Part shown: positions 1 through 11,898 of the stretch, piece after piece
Layout: each line of letters starts with the position of its first letter
Numbering within the stretch: the first letter of the stretch is position 1
Origin: Owenia fusiformis
Taxonomy: Eukaryota; Annelida; Polychaeta; Sabellida; Oweniidae
Length of the DNA stretch: 64,000 nt
Direction of reading: 5' to 3'
Assembly: GCA_903813345.2 (NCBI GenBank)
Contig: CAIIXF020000006.1
Location: 35,808,436 to 35,872,435 of the forward strand
Notes under the pieces: generated by a model
Database searches by the model: none
What the model was told of the DNA's origin: nothing
What the model saw: only the letters and a program-made list of their open reading frames with translations
Made by a program: the position numbers and the translations under genes

Positions 1-955
1 GGTTTAAATGGAGTAGTGTTCAATTATGGGGGTTTAACTGGAGTAGTGTACAATGACCAGGGGTTTAACTGGAGTAGTGTTCAATGATGATGGGTTTAAC
101 TGGAGTAGTGTTCAATGATGAGGGGTTTAACTGGAGTAGTGTTCAGTGATGAGGGGTTTAACTGGAGAAGTGTTTAATAAGGAAAGGTTTAACTGGAGTA
201 GTGTTCATTGATGAGGGGTTTAACTGGAATAGTGTTCAATGTTGAGGGGTTTAACTGGAATAGTGTTCAGTGATGAGGGGTTTAACTGGAGAAGTGTTTA
301 ATAAGGAAGGGTTTAACTGGAGTTGTGTTCATTGATGAGGGGTTTAACTGGAATAGTGTTCAATGTTGAGGGGTTTAACTGGAATAGTGTTCAGTGATGA
401 GGGGTTTAACTGGAATAGTGTTCAATGTTGAGGGGTTTAACTGGAATAGTGTTCAGTGATGAGGGGTTTAACTGGAGAAGTGTTTAATAAGGAAGGGTTT
501 AACTGGAGTATTGTTCAATGATGAGGGGTTCAACTGGAGTAGTGTTCAATGATGAGGGGTTTAATTGGAGTAGTGTTCAATGATGAGAGGTTTAAATGGA
601 GTAGTGTTCAATTATGGGGGTTTAACTGGAGTAGTGTACAATGACCAGGGGTTTAACTGGAGTAGTGTTCAATGATGATGGGTTTAACTGGAGTAGTGTT
701 CGATGATGAGGGGTTTAACTGGAGTAGTGTTCAGTGATGAGGGGTTTAACTGGAGAAGTGTTTAATAAGGAAAGGTTTAACTGGAGTAGTGTTCATTGAT
801 GAGGGGTTTAACTGGAACAGTGTTCAATGATGAGGGGTTTAACTGAAATAGTGTTCAGTGATGAGGGGTTTAACTGGAGAAGTGTTTAATAAGGAAGGGT
901 TTAACTTGAGTAGTGTTCATTGATGAGGGGTTTTAACTGGAGTAGTGTTCAGTAA
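1..955. repeat. 31-bp minisatellite with higher-order structure
   Basis: About 30 head-to-tail copies of a 31-bp unit with core TTTAACTGGAGTAGTGTTCA; core starts at 61, 92 and 123 give the period. Variant units (ending AATAAGGAA, or reading GGAATAGTG) recur in a fixed order. The first units of the window (from 1) reappear almost unchanged from 589, so a higher-order unit of about 588 bp (19 monomers) is present. The array runs off the left edge. It degrades after about 955 into scattered TGTTCA motifs up to about 1110. Confidence 0.95.
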
Positions 956-2757
956 ATAAATGTTCAACAGAAATGTATTCACTCTAAAGTTCTCTGTGTT
1001 CACACACTTTCAGTTTGTATACAAATGAGATGTTCACTGGAGAGATGGTTGTACTGGACAGTTGTTTAATTGAAAGGTGTTCACTTATCCTTACTAGAAA
1101 GAGATAGGTATTCACTTGCATTAGGCCCTTAAAGTGCCCGATAAAGTATAAAATGCGCATGCGTCCAGGTGTTGATAAACTATAAATAGCGAAAATCCAG
1201 GGTTTGTCACCACAAGGTAAGCCAGGACGTGTTGAGAGAACAGCTAGTGCTGATATTGAATTTATATGTAGCCAGATAAGTTTCCTTATTGAAATTACAT
1301 ATGGTTATTAGCAATACTTTGTAGGTGCTAAATAATAAAATATTTAGAGTATATATGAGAGAAATTGGTCATTTCGAACATGTTGAAAAGTTTGTGGCTC
1401 TCGGCTACACCGGGGAATTTACTTCCATGAGTACACACATAAATGTGGGGTTCCCCAAGAGGTACGCGACAAGGTGACCTGGCATCAAATGTGCGACTAA
1501 ATGCTACTATCGAGAAGATAAAATAACGAATACGACAATAAGTTATTGCATGTGACAATTCCGAGCCTTCATCTCACTGAAGTATTTTGAAGTGAAAATA
1601 GGATTTTTGTTTTGATACATGGATTCAGATGAACGTAACTTTATTCTGACAACTAATAATCAAAACTGAACAAAATTGATTGTACGTAACAGACAATTTA
1701 TTGTTTTACAATGTTTTGATTGGCTAAACGAATGAAATCAACAAATTATGACACGTGAAATGACAATTTTGAAATGTAAAATTTAAAAGTGACAAACACA
1801 ACCTCCCTATCCACTCTTTGGGAGCCCTAGTAAATTAGTAATATGTACATGCAGCAGTGGTAGTGTGCAGCTTATTATCACACTACGCTTTGTATTCTAA
1901 AGCCTGTTGTTTGTAATAACACTGTTCACTCAACGTATGTTTTGTGTGTGGTCAGTCAACGATAATCATTGTTTTATCCCGGTTATATGACCTCGGCAAT
2001 CATAACAAAACCGTACTAAACGAAAAAACGCAAATAAGAGAAAGCTTTCACACACATATAAAAAATGAACTAGTCTAATCCGCCAGTATAAACTCTGTGC
2101 TATACGTAGCCGGGTCAGGCGCACACTTTAAACCACTCTCTCCATTTTCTCTAGCTAAGTTAGATAGGTACATAGTGCAAAGTGGTTCATAAGCTTCAGG
2201 AAAGCCTATAGCCTCTATCAGGTTAGTAACCTGTACAGCAGAAAAATATTTATTCAGAATTTTCTGTGATGTACATTCTCTGTTTTATACTATGAGTTAT
2301 TACATGGCTCTCTAAATCCTAGTGTATGCTATGTCTTAAAAAACTAATATCTCCATTGATTAGCTACTAGACAGTGGTAAACAGTGATCAGAACTAGGGC
2401 AGTTGTGGCAAACATGATGCTGCTATCCTAGCCAAAAAACTTGTCTCATCTTATTTTATTCTGAAGTTTTTTTCTAGAGAGTCAAATTGTCTGGTTATTA
2501 TGTATAATTGATGTTTTTATTATTCTGTTTATGTGTTATATTCAGTATGAATTTCTGTCTTTAGCGATATTTAGTCATGCATGGAAAGGAAATATTGAAA
2601 AAAGTAAAGGGTTAAGTATGTGTACTAATGTAAGTACAATGTTATGGATTAGCCTGTAGAGTATGGCTAATGTTTTTAATTAGCTTATAAATGACATGCT
2701 TCGCTCATAAAGGTCTCCTCATTAGTGCTCTTATCATTTTTTCTTGGGCTAAAAGAG
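956..2757. other. Non-coding DNA, no gene recognised
   Basis: Degenerate TGTTCA-containing satellite remnants to about 1110, then AT-rich unique-looking DNA. No exon with recognisable homology was found; in particular no nuclear-receptor zinc-finger exon (C-x2-C pattern) was seen. It is probably intron of, or upstream of, the NR5A gene, because the first NR5A exon seen begins with a splice acceptor at 6081. Confidence 0.5.
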
Positions 2758-3238
2758 GGTCAGATTCACCATTGGAATCTTGTTTTTATGTACTTTAAGG
2801 TTATTCTTTCTAAACAACATTTTTGAAAAAAAATGTTTTACCTGCCCATTTTATTTTCTAGTACAAAATAAAGTTTGAAGGCATGTGTGTATTTCCTTGC
2901 TTTTTTCAGGAAAGTATCATTACATTGTCTTCTCAAAGTAAACCTAGTAAGTGGTCAATGGAAATCCAGTGTTATTGAGAAAAATTTGGAAAATTGAAAA
3001 GGCAGCCATTTTGAATGATTTTTCTTGATATATCAGCATTTCCTGGAGTTGCCATTGACCTGTTACCACGGGTTTACTAAAAGAAGACATTGCAAGGACT
3101 TTCCTGAAAAAAGCAAGGAAACACCCTCATGCCTTCATACTTTATTTTGTACCAGAAAATAACATGTGCAGGTAAAGGAATTTTTTCAAAAATGTTGTTT
3201 TGAAAGAATATAATAATCTTAAAGGCAGAATCTGATCT
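2758..3238. repeat. Long inverted repeat / foldback element (~480 bp)
   Basis: Left arm 2758-2985 and right arm about 3030-3238 are reverse complements with scattered mismatches. Paired landmarks are ACCTGC..TTTATTTTCTAGTACAAAATAAAG, read here in two parts at 2840-2874 against 3141-3175, and CCTTGCTTTTTTCAGGAAAG (2897-2916) against CTTTCCTGAAAAAAGCAAGG (3099-3118). The outer ends pair GTCAGATTC with GAATCTGAT. The transcript would fold into a hairpin with a loop of about 50 nt. This fits a MITE or foldback transposon; no coding sequence is present. Confidence 0.85.
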
Positions 3239-6081
3239 ATAGGGGTGACAAAATTACAAGCAACTTGTATAATTGACCTACCAATCTATTCCTTACAGTA
3301 TCAAATACAATATCTCTCAAAAGATTCACAATATGTTATAAATTGGTGAAGTTATTAATGATTCAAAGTGCAAAAATGAGTAAAAAATGTTTAAATTCTC
3401 CATTCTTATTGAAAAATAACACATAATTGTAAAAATCTTTAGTTTTCCTGGAATAAAATATGCACTTTTGTGATTTTTAGAAAATAGGCATGACAAGGAA
3501 TGACATGAGCCAAAAATATTCTAAAACTGAAACAATTTATTGTTTAGCCTGCTCGCTATATCTGATTCTCTCTTTAACACAGGATGCACAAATAAAATGT
3601 AAGGGAACCCATAGAATATGTTTTTTGCAACAGAAGGAGTTTTTTAATGGAAACCCGTTTTTTTAGTCAAAGACTAGTGCAGAAGGTAACATGATGAGAA
3701 TCAGGATTTAAGTGTCATTGACTCTCTGTGCTAGGTATACATTCCTCTAATACTATTATAGATGATTGATAGTTTTGTAGATGGTGACATCTTATTCATC
3801 TCAAATGGAGCTTATATGGCCTTTTATGGGCGTTTCAATGTCAATATGGAGTAAGATTCTGTAATTGTTCCCAAAAGGCAGAAAATACCATCCTGAATTT
3901 TACTCCATACAGTAAAACCTGTCTAATCGTAACACTACTGGGATCTGTCTGGATTATCAGCTGGTCACATTTTAAGGTTTCTTTTAAGGTTAACACGTAT
4001 TCTAGTAGATTATGCAAGATCAAAATTCATGTTTTTTTCGAAGAGTAGAGATGCAGTCAGTGAAACTCTTACAAAGGGTTAAATTGATTAAATTAAATTT
4101 ATTTTTTACATTTTGAAATGCAACTTGGTATTTTCTGCAAAAGCTGACAGCTGATTTACCTTTTCATCTTCAAAGCTTACTGGGAGTACTTTAGAAATGG
4201 ATCAATATTCATAACATCTTTTCCAATAATAGGTTTAAAGATCATATAAAATAATATTTATCTATTTTTCGAGAGGGCAATGGTGTTATATTAGTGTGAT
4301 CAATTGCCCAAAGTTATATGTTGCCATGGTAACAAATCAATGTACTTTATAGGTTATACTGTCCATCGCTTTCTTTATTGATTTCACTGGTTGGAAATCT
4401 AAGGCTTTTTACAGGGTAAAGTATATGCAATAAAATATTTTCACGCCTACGGTACATATCAGTGCTTATACAGTGAAACCTATAAAGTTGAACACCTCTA
4501 GAAGTTAAACACCTCCTGAGTGGAACACTTGTACATTGAAACCTGTAAAGTAGAACACCTCTTGAAGTTGAACACCTTTATTAGTACTGACTAATGTTGA
4601 AACAAATAGTAGAATTACATGTTAGAATTTAATCCTATTGAAATGAAAAAATGACAAAGTCATAACTTAAATAATACCAAATGATAAATTATAACCTTCC
4701 GGCTATACATCTCGAAAAGTCAGATGTGAAATATTTTATTTGTTTTTCTGTTATTCTAGTATTCGTAATAACAATGTTGTCCCGACAGCTGAGTTGTCTA
4801 ATATTTTGAAATACTATATATCACAACTATTAAAAAAAATGATAATCAATAGTACATGTATAGAAAGAAAAAATTGAGGCAAAAACCAAGTCAGTAAAAA
4901 TGGCAACTTTAAAAAGGTGCAAAACTTAAAGGCCCCATCTATAGTTTGAAAATATGTTGTTATTATTAACATTTACTGATTTTCATGACTAAAAATTTAT
5001 TTTACAGATTTTTGAAAAAAAAACTTTTTAAAACAACATTTTCCTAGTTTCAGCTAGAAAAAAGCATCTCTTAGCTTCATTCGTGAAAGTAATACTTTGA
5101 TTAGATATAAGCTTAACTATGAATATAACTTTATCGTATATTCTTATGAGAATTAACAACCTGTCTTTTTCGATAGTTGAGGACGGACATTCACATTCAT
5201 AAAACTGTTTGTATATTATCACAGTTCTAGTGCATTATGGTAAATCATAAAAAAATTAAATAACGCTTAAGTTTTAAGACTTTTTTATCTCTTAAATTAT
5301 GTATACTTTTCTCATGTAATGAATTTTAAAGTGTTGTTTATCACATGCTTCGGATCTGTGGATTATTGTAAATATACAACAAATATTATATTTTAGAATA
5401 TTGATAAATTATATTTTTAACATTTTTTGCACCAGATATTGCTTTCAAATCAGTAAATATTCTTTTATCGACAGCCATCCCCGTTTTGAAAACCTAATGA
5501 AAAAGATGGAAATTATCATTTTCTATAAAAATTGGATCTGAATCTATCTCCCGATCTTGATATAGTTTGTTTTATATATTGATATAGTTTGTTTTATATT
5601 TAAGACTTTATTATTTTAAAGGGATATTTTACCTAAAGCGAAGCATTGATTAAATGACTTGCATTTCCTGTTTTTATATCAATAAAGTCTTTATTATGTG
5701 CAAACAAGTTCATTTTACAGATTGATAATCCTTACTATTATATGCAGAAAGAGATCATCAATTTTATTACAGTTTAGGGCCCTTCCATATGATTTCTCTA
5801 TTTTTGCCATGTTTCTGTTAAATCTGAAAGAAATCTGATTTCCTGGCAGTTGTATCTATATTTAAGTGATAGCTACATATTCGTTGGCTTTATTCCTTGC
5901 TAATTCCACTCCTTTCTCTCTTAGCAATATCAGCTTCACCATTTCAGTAGGACTATCCGTTAATTTATAGCTGTTCTCTCTGTAGAGCTGTTTATTCAAC
6001 TGTTTGTTATTTGCAGATGTAAATGTGTGTTTGTTCATCCTACATGCAGTTGTTTCAAATTTCTTTGTTTTATATTTGCAG
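3239..6081. other. AT-rich intronic DNA with pogo-like terminal motifs
   Basis: Mostly unique AT-rich DNA. Three short stretches carry a dispersed repeat: ACAGTAAAACCTGTCTAATC at 3910, ACAGTGAAACCT at about 4470, and a near copy at 4539. The latter two are followed by repeats of the type GTTGAACACCTC up to 4580. CAGT-AAACCT ends next to TA resemble pogo/Tigger-type Tc1/mariner termini, which is an inference from the terminal bases only. The stretch ends in a polypyrimidine tract and TTTGCAG at 6075-6081, the NR5A acceptor. Confidence 0.45.
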
Positions 6082-6866
6082 CTGTGAGAGCAGACAGAAT
6101 GAGGGGTGGGCGGAACAAATTTGGACCGATGTACAAACGTGATCGTGCTCTGAAACAGCAAGCCATGCGTCAACGTCAGCAGCTCCTTGCTCAATGTCAG
6201 ATGTCCCTAGCCAATGGCATGTCCCCACCCCCAGGATTTGACCCCCAGAGGGATATAAAGCCTGACCCCCAACTGCTCATGGCGATGGCTCAAGGTGCAG
6301 TGCCACCTGGGTTCAACCCCAATATGTTTCCGCAATCGTCAATGGCGCACTTCATGCCAACGCAGGACAACCATATTACCTCAAACAACAACCACACAAA
6401 CCATAGTCAGACATTCGGCGGTGGTATGATGCCACCCCGTTCTATAGGCGGCGGGGCTGGCCAAGGGGGAGATTCACACAGTAACTCACCTCTTAGTAAC
6501 AACATATCTGGCGGGCCTCCCCCTGGTGGCCCCCATAATCAACAACTACCTCATGCTCCTCAGCAACAGTATCCAGGTAACATGTTGCCACGGTTACCAA
6601 GTCCCTCCCTCCCTCATCAGCAGCAACAGCTTCTGATGGACCTCCCAGGCACTGCGGCTCCTGTTGTTCCACAGCTTATCAAGGACTTGTTGGCTTCTGA
6701 GCCTAGCCAAGAAGACATAAAGGAAAAACATAGTTCGTTTATGAATGCTTTGATAAGTCAGAGAGGGGAGACCAATCCCATGCATACTATATGCAAGCTG
6801 ATCGACCATAGCCTCTTTATGTTAGTGGAATGGGCAAGAAGTGCTACATTCTTTAAAGAACTGAAG
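6082..6866 (+). CDS. NR5A exon: Ftz-F1 box, hinge, start of LBD
   Basis: Acceptor TTTGCAG at 6075-6081, donor AAG|GTATGT at 6866/6867. It enters with two bases completing an Ala codon (intron phase 1) and leaves in phase 0. The ATG at 6027 lies in the intron and is not the start. The hinge of about 150 residues is low-complexity, with Gln, Pro, Gly and Asn runs. The exon ends within LBD helix 3 (VEWARSATFFKELK). Confidence 0.94.
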
Positions 6867-9800
6867 GTATGTATAGAGTGTGGGATGGTCTAAATGTTAA
6901 TCTGCCAAAATGTAATATACTCTACTATGAACAAGAAATCTGTAGTAGATGATTTCTGCAAGGAAATTCAACAAATCTTTGAAGATTTATTTTTTAATGA
7001 GAAAGTTAACTACTGAATTGCTAAATGATTAGGCGCACGGTATGGTAAAATGGGACAATTTTATGTTCATTTGTATGTGTATTGTATTGTGTATATTACA
7101 TTTGTATTGTACATTCAAATATTTATCTTTTCATCTCGAGAGTTCATTTCAAATCATTACCTGTTTCCTTCCCTGTAATAGTCCTGTCATACCTTGTTAA
7201 GATTTTAAAAAGAGCAGCTAGGTATGATGGAGATCGATTTAACAATCAATCAATCAATCAAAAAATATGAATTGCTAAGATATTATTTTTTCTTAGAAAA
7301 TGATGACTTGACATACATAACATTGTACCTTTGAAATATTTTATTGGAGGATAAATTGAATCAGCATTCGGAAATTATAATATTTTGAAGAAATTAATTT
7401 TTATAGAATAAGAAATGTGTTTGTGAACTTACTAATTTTTGCACTTTACAAACAAAATATATTAATTTTTTAAAAGAATTCATTGATAAAATATATGCTA
7501 TAAGTATTGAATGGATGACATTTACACAATAGTAAATCTTGTTCTGATAAAATTGAAGAAGTCAGAGTGACCTACAAAAAGCAAGATGTATTATTTTCTA
7601 TGATTCCTCTTGCAAAATATAAACATCCCAATAAAGTACAATTATATCATTTAAATATACTCAGATCTTCAATCTGTTTAAATGATCTGGTTTACAAACC
7701 TACCCCTAAAATGATTTATTATTTAATGTCATGCTCTTATGAAAATACATTAAATCAAATGTCATAAATAAAGTCATATTAACCTTATAAAACAATAATT
7801 TTTTCTGCACTAACTGTACTCTGATTTGAAAAATTACTTTGATGTCAAGCAATTGTGAAAGTAACAATTTTGAGGCTTTGTTCTGCCTGTGTATACAATA
7901 AATCATATTTTTATCACTACTTGTGAGATAAAATCTTGGAATATCATTTTCATATTGGAACAAATTTGACATGTTATTTCAAGAATTTTATCTTCGAAAG
8001 CATCTCTTAAGGTTTAGAAATTATGCGCAATAGAGAAAAGTTGACATTAACTTATAGCAAATTACCCTCTATCTCCCCCTCATTTCAAAGTAATGTAAAT
8101 AAGATTGATAACTGCTATTGTTCCATGATTATTTAAATTATGTGGGTTGGATATTAACATTGAATATGTTATGCTATGCATATGCATTGTAAATAGTATA
8201 TCATTCCATTGATTTTACACCTCCTACGAGGCATCAAAGGTGACTAGATTTAAAGGAGCTCTCTATTTATGCAATCTTTTCGATGATATTGATATCAACT
8301 CATTGACATTGATTAAAATGATGTCACTCAAACTCCTACAGCACTATAGATACTGTACCCTATACTTATGGTGTGTTGTCGTTACACAACTACCATGGCA
8401 ACAAAAGTGTGAATTATGTCATAAATTGTAATTTGATCTCAATTATTATTGGGATACTGAGGAAATTCTAATTCATACAAACTCATATTTATTATGTTCA
8501 ACAAATGTGCAATATCTAAATACCATACAGTTAATCCAGTAAATTTTAAAAAACAACTGTAAATTGAACACCTCCATAAGTAGAACACTTTGAAAAGTCC
8601 AGTTACAGATTTACTTTATGTGAAATGAACCTTTGTAAGTAGAACTCCTAAGTAGAACACTTTTTTGAAGTACCATTTCAGTGGTTTTGCTGAAAATGTA
8701 GAGGAATAAGTGAATGACATACAGTAAAACCTGTTTGATTGGAAAACATCAGGTACATCTAGAATGTGTTCCACTCTAGAGGTGTTCCACATACAGATGT
8801 CCATTTAACATTAAGTTAATTGGCCGTGGGAATCTGAAGTATTCTTCTTACAAGTGTTCCACTTACAGAGGCTTTCACTGTCCTGCTATAAGGCATAAGA
8901 TCACACCGGAATAGCCTTACAACAGTAAAGTCAGATAGCATTGTCCCAAATGGCGGACATAACTGTCTTGTGACTTTACCGTTGTCAGGCTATTCCGTGG
9001 TGAAGATGATCCGTCTTTTATTAAATCAAGACAGCAACAACTATTGATGCTGTCACATTGATTTCAAATTGATGCTGTCACATTGATTTCAAATTGATGC
9101 TGTCACATTGATTTCAAATTGATGCTGTCACATTGATTTCAAATTGATGCTGTCACATTGATTTCAAATCGATGCTGTCTCAGTGATTTCAAATCGATGC
9201 TGTCTCATTGATTTCAAATTGATGCTGTCTCATTGATTTCAAATTGATGCTGTCTCATTGATTTCAAATTGATGCTGTCTCGGTGATTTCAAATTGATGC
9301 TGTCTCAGTGATTTCAAATTGATGCTGTCACATTGATTTCAAATTGATGCTGTCTCATTGATTTCAAATTGATGCTGTCTCAGTGATTTCAAATTGATGC
9401 TGTCTCAGTGATTTCAAATTGATGCTGTCTCATTGATTTCAAATTGATGCTGTCACATTGATTTCAAATTGATGCTGTCACATTGATTTCAAATTGATGC
9501 TGTCTGGTCTAATTTATGAAAAGAATAGGATGAAGTTATAGAATGCCTGACATTTTTACAAAATCTGCAACATTAACGCAGAAATATTGGTCAATACACT
9601 TTGAAATGTCACTAGGACATTACTTATTGTCCTCTTAAGGTTAAGCTCAAAAAGCTATTAATCTTCTCCTTGGTTGTATTGTGTCTATCAGGTTTGCATT
9701 TACAATAAACGTCACGTCTGTACATATATGTGTCTGAGTGATGTGTGTTTCCTGAGTTGTACTTGCTATAAAATACATAATGCTGTTTTGGGTCAAGACT

Positions 9801-11898
9801 AAGAATTGATCCCATATCAAAAAAAACTGAAGAAAAATTCCATGTACAGTTTACAGCTTGGACCATTAGTAAATGAGTCCTGGATTTCCCAGGAGTTCCC
9901 ATGTTAAGATAAGAGAATTTTCAAACGGCCATACATCAGTGCATGAGAGGGATATATCTCAAGACCATATTGGAAACTATGGGCTTTCAAACCACCATGG
10001 TTTGGAAACTTTGAATACTTATTTATTTATGGTCCAAACTGTAATCACCTCAAACAGGCCTTATCATAATTTGAATATTTTCTAGCATATTTTTTAATTC
10101 AAGCGCCATCTATGTTTCAGGTTGAAGACCAAATGAAAATTCTTCAAAATTGCTGGAGTGAAGTGTTAATCCTAGACTTTGTTCATCGTCAACTTGGTAG
10201 TGGAAGCTTCGATGAAATAACACTGGTAAGTTTTTCACTACACCAGGGGTTTCATTAGCAGCAGGCAATAGGCAATTTTCACTGGTTGTTTTCACACATT
10301 GCTTGTTGTTTTTAGGGACTTTTCAACTTTTCCATGTTAAATATATGATTTCCATTAATCTTGCCTGTTGTTTTCATTTATTTAGCCTGTTGTGAGAAAT
10401 TCTAAATTAGAAAATGTTTTAAACCCTATTTATGTTGATGTCTGTTTATGCACCATTCAAAGCCATTCACACTCAGGGAGGGAGAGTCAGGAATTTAACA
10501 TGCAGTATTGTCCCAAAATATGGGATTTTGACATGGTTTGTTTGTCATAAGATAAGTGATTTTTTAAATGCATATTCCCAGAAATCAAAGTCTTAACTTT
10601 TGATCAGCTAGTATTGCTCCCAGGGTGGGGAAATTGACTCATTAAGTTGTTCTCAAGGTAGGGAATTTGAATTTTTGTCAAAATCCCCTCCCTTTACTGT
10701 GTGGGGGTTATCTCACGAGAGTACATTAATATATACGTTGTCGCCATATTTGAGGCTAATGATACCAAATCCTGAAATTCCTTTACATGATTCTATGTAT
10801 ACAATTCCCTTGCTCAATATATCTCCTCTGCTATTTTCTAGGCTAGTGGAACCAAGACATGAATAACTACCTTGTCGCCATATTCAAGGCGACTGATACC
10901 AAATCCTTGAATTCCTTTTGATTCTGTATGTATATAATCTCCAATCTCAATATTGACTCTGCTATTTTCTAGGCTAATGGAACCAAGATTGGTATCAGCT
11001 TGTTGCAGAAGTTTGGATTAGGAGACATCAAGGATAGACTGACGGATATGGTGAAGAAGCTTCAGGAATTAAAATTAGATTATAACGAGTATGTCTGCCT
11101 CAAGTTCCTCATTCTACTTAACCCAGGTAACATTTTAATTACTTGTATTTTTATTTATTCACTTGTATTTTTATTTATTTACCTGTGTTTTAATTTGCAC
11201 AAAAATTATTCACAACCTGTTATGAAAACATTTTGGACTGTTCGTCAGCTATAACTCGCCATCTCTTTTGTTTTCCTATAAGCTTATAGCACATTTTTTA
11301 TTGATTTTTGATTTGAAAACTAAGAACAAATTATGTGAAGTTGCTACAAAAATTGATATTGCCTAAATAACTTTACCTTCACAAAGACGTGTCTCGCGTC
11401 AGTGTTCTCCCCAGAATTTTTTTCTCAAGTGAGAGCAAAATTTTAATTTTTGCAATTTATATCTTGCCCAATTAAAAAAAAATTCTCATTTTCAACTGGG
11501 TCCAAATGGATTTTTAGGTGTCTGCAGGCCTATTTTTAAAATCTCAAGTGAGTGCAGCACCCACTTGTTTTAATCCTAAGAAGATCACTGCATTGACTAC
11601 CTAGAATATCAATATTATATTGCTTAAGTATAACTTTTTTTGTTTTCCAGATATCATGGGACTACAGGATCGTGGTTACATTGAGCAGTGTCAAGAGAAA
11701 ATCAACACAGCATTGCTCAATTATTGCTCATGTTTCTATCCCCACATTAAGGATAAATTCGGCCAAATGTTACTCCGTCTACCTGAAATTCGATTGGTCA
11801 GTATCCGAGGAGAGGAAGTTTTGTATTATAAGCACATGAACGGTGAACTTCCCGAGCAGACGTTACTTATGGAAATGCTACACGCAAAACGTAAATAA
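6082..11898 (+). CDS. NR5A-family nuclear receptor (FTZ-F1/SF-1/LRH-1), 3' exons
   Basis: Ligand-regulated or constitutive orphan transcription factor that binds extended half-sites as a monomer in the nucleus (family knowledge). Four exons join in frame: 6082-6866, 10121-10225, 10973-11126 and 11651-11898, giving about 430 C-terminal residues. The first begins with the diagnostic Ftz-F1 box VRADRMRGGRNKFGP directly after the acceptor, at the same place as the known NR5A intron. A Q/P/N/G-rich hinge follows. The LBD then starts near PVVPQLIKDLL and includes VEWARS..FFKELK, the helix region QNCWSEVLILDF, LLRLPEIR, and the C-terminal AF-2 helix LLMEMLHAKRK. All junctions are GT-AG. The two DNA-binding zinc fingers are not in the window, so the gene is 5'-incomplete here. 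Assignment to NR5A rather than NR6 rests on the Ftz-F1 box and the AF-2 helix. No paralogue-level call is made. Confidence 0.95.
8720..8882. repeat. Short TIR element, pogo-like ends
   Basis: It starts TACAGTAAAACCTGTTTG at 8720 and ends ..CACTTACAGAGGCTTTCACTGT at 8862-8882, whose reverse complement begins ACAGTGAAAGCCT. Subterminal GTGTTCCAC motifs occur in both orientations. Related copies lie at 3910, 4470-4580 and 8560-8600. Probably a non-autonomous Tc1/mariner (pogo) relic; no transposase is present. Confidence 0.5.
8899..9011. repeat. Hairpin element (~113 bp)
   Basis: Left arm CCGGAATAGCCTTACAACAG (8906-8925) continuing TAAAGTCA pairs with TGACTTTACCGTTGTCAGGC (8971-8990) continuing TATTCCG. 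The outer bases GATCA/TGATC also pair. The loop is about 35 nt. Looks like a small MITE. Confidence 0.75.
9044..9504. repeat. 25-bp minisatellite (~18 copies)
   Basis: Tandem unit with core TTGATGCTGTCACATTGATT and the spacer TCAAA. The main variants are TCACATTG, TCTCATTG and TCTCAGTG, interspersed. The array is regular with no indels, so it looks young. It lies in the NR5A intron about 600 bp before the next exon. Confidence 0.95.
10121..10225 (+). CDS. NR5A exon: LBD helices 4/5 to 6
   Basis: Acceptor TATGTTTCAG at 10111-10120, donor CTG|GTAAGT at 10225/10226. It is 105 bp, phase 0 at both ends. It encodes VEDQMKILQNCWSEVLILDF and the following 15 residues, the part of the NR5A LBD that follows FFKELK in known members. 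Confidence 0.94.
10735..10989. repeat. ~131-bp tandem duplication including the exon's splice acceptor
   Basis: Two copies, about 10735-10858 and 10867-10989. Both contain TTGTCGCCATATT, GATACCAAATCCT, GAATTCCTTT, and CTCTGCTATTTTCTAG followed by GCTA(G/A)TGGAACCAAGA. The second copy carries the real acceptor (10971-10972). The first carries a decoy AG at 10840-10841 followed by 15 exon-like bases and then TGA at 10860. Confidence 0.88.
10973..11126 (+). CDS. NR5A exon: middle of LBD
   Basis: Acceptor ATTTTCTAG ending at 10972, donor CCCAG|GTAACA at 11126/11127. 154 bp, entering in phase 0 and leaving in phase 1. Encodes ANGTKIG... through LDYNEYVCLKFLILLNP; the YVCLKFL segment is characteristic of NR5A helix 8/9. 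Confidence 0.94.
11651..11898 (+). CDS. NR5A terminal exon: LBD end and AF-2
   Basis: Acceptor TGTTTTCCAG at 11641-11650. The G left by the previous exon plus AT gives Asp. Encodes IMGLQDRGYIEQCQEKINTA, then KFGQMLLRLPEIR, YYKHMNGELPEQTLL and the AF-2 core LLMEMLHAKRK, then TAA at 11896-11898. Confidence 0.95.

Larger units (their letters stand above)
6867..10120. other. NR5A intron (3.25 kb) with repeats
   Basis: It contains CA/ATCA-rich DNA near 7240, GAACAC-type dispersed repeats (8560-8882), a hairpin element (8899-9011) and a 25-bp minisatellite (9044-9504). Short open frames at 7567-7767 and 7706-7972 have no recognisable domain and are treated as chance. Confidence 0.7.

Noticed and set aside
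6027-6081. ATG at 6027 as start of the receptor
   Set aside because: It lies before a good acceptor (TTTGCAG at 6081), and the homology to NR5A starts exactly after that acceptor.
1-6081. NR5A DNA-binding-domain exons
   Set aside because: I looked for Cys-rich zinc-finger coding sequence with proper splice sites and saw none; a translated search would be decisive.
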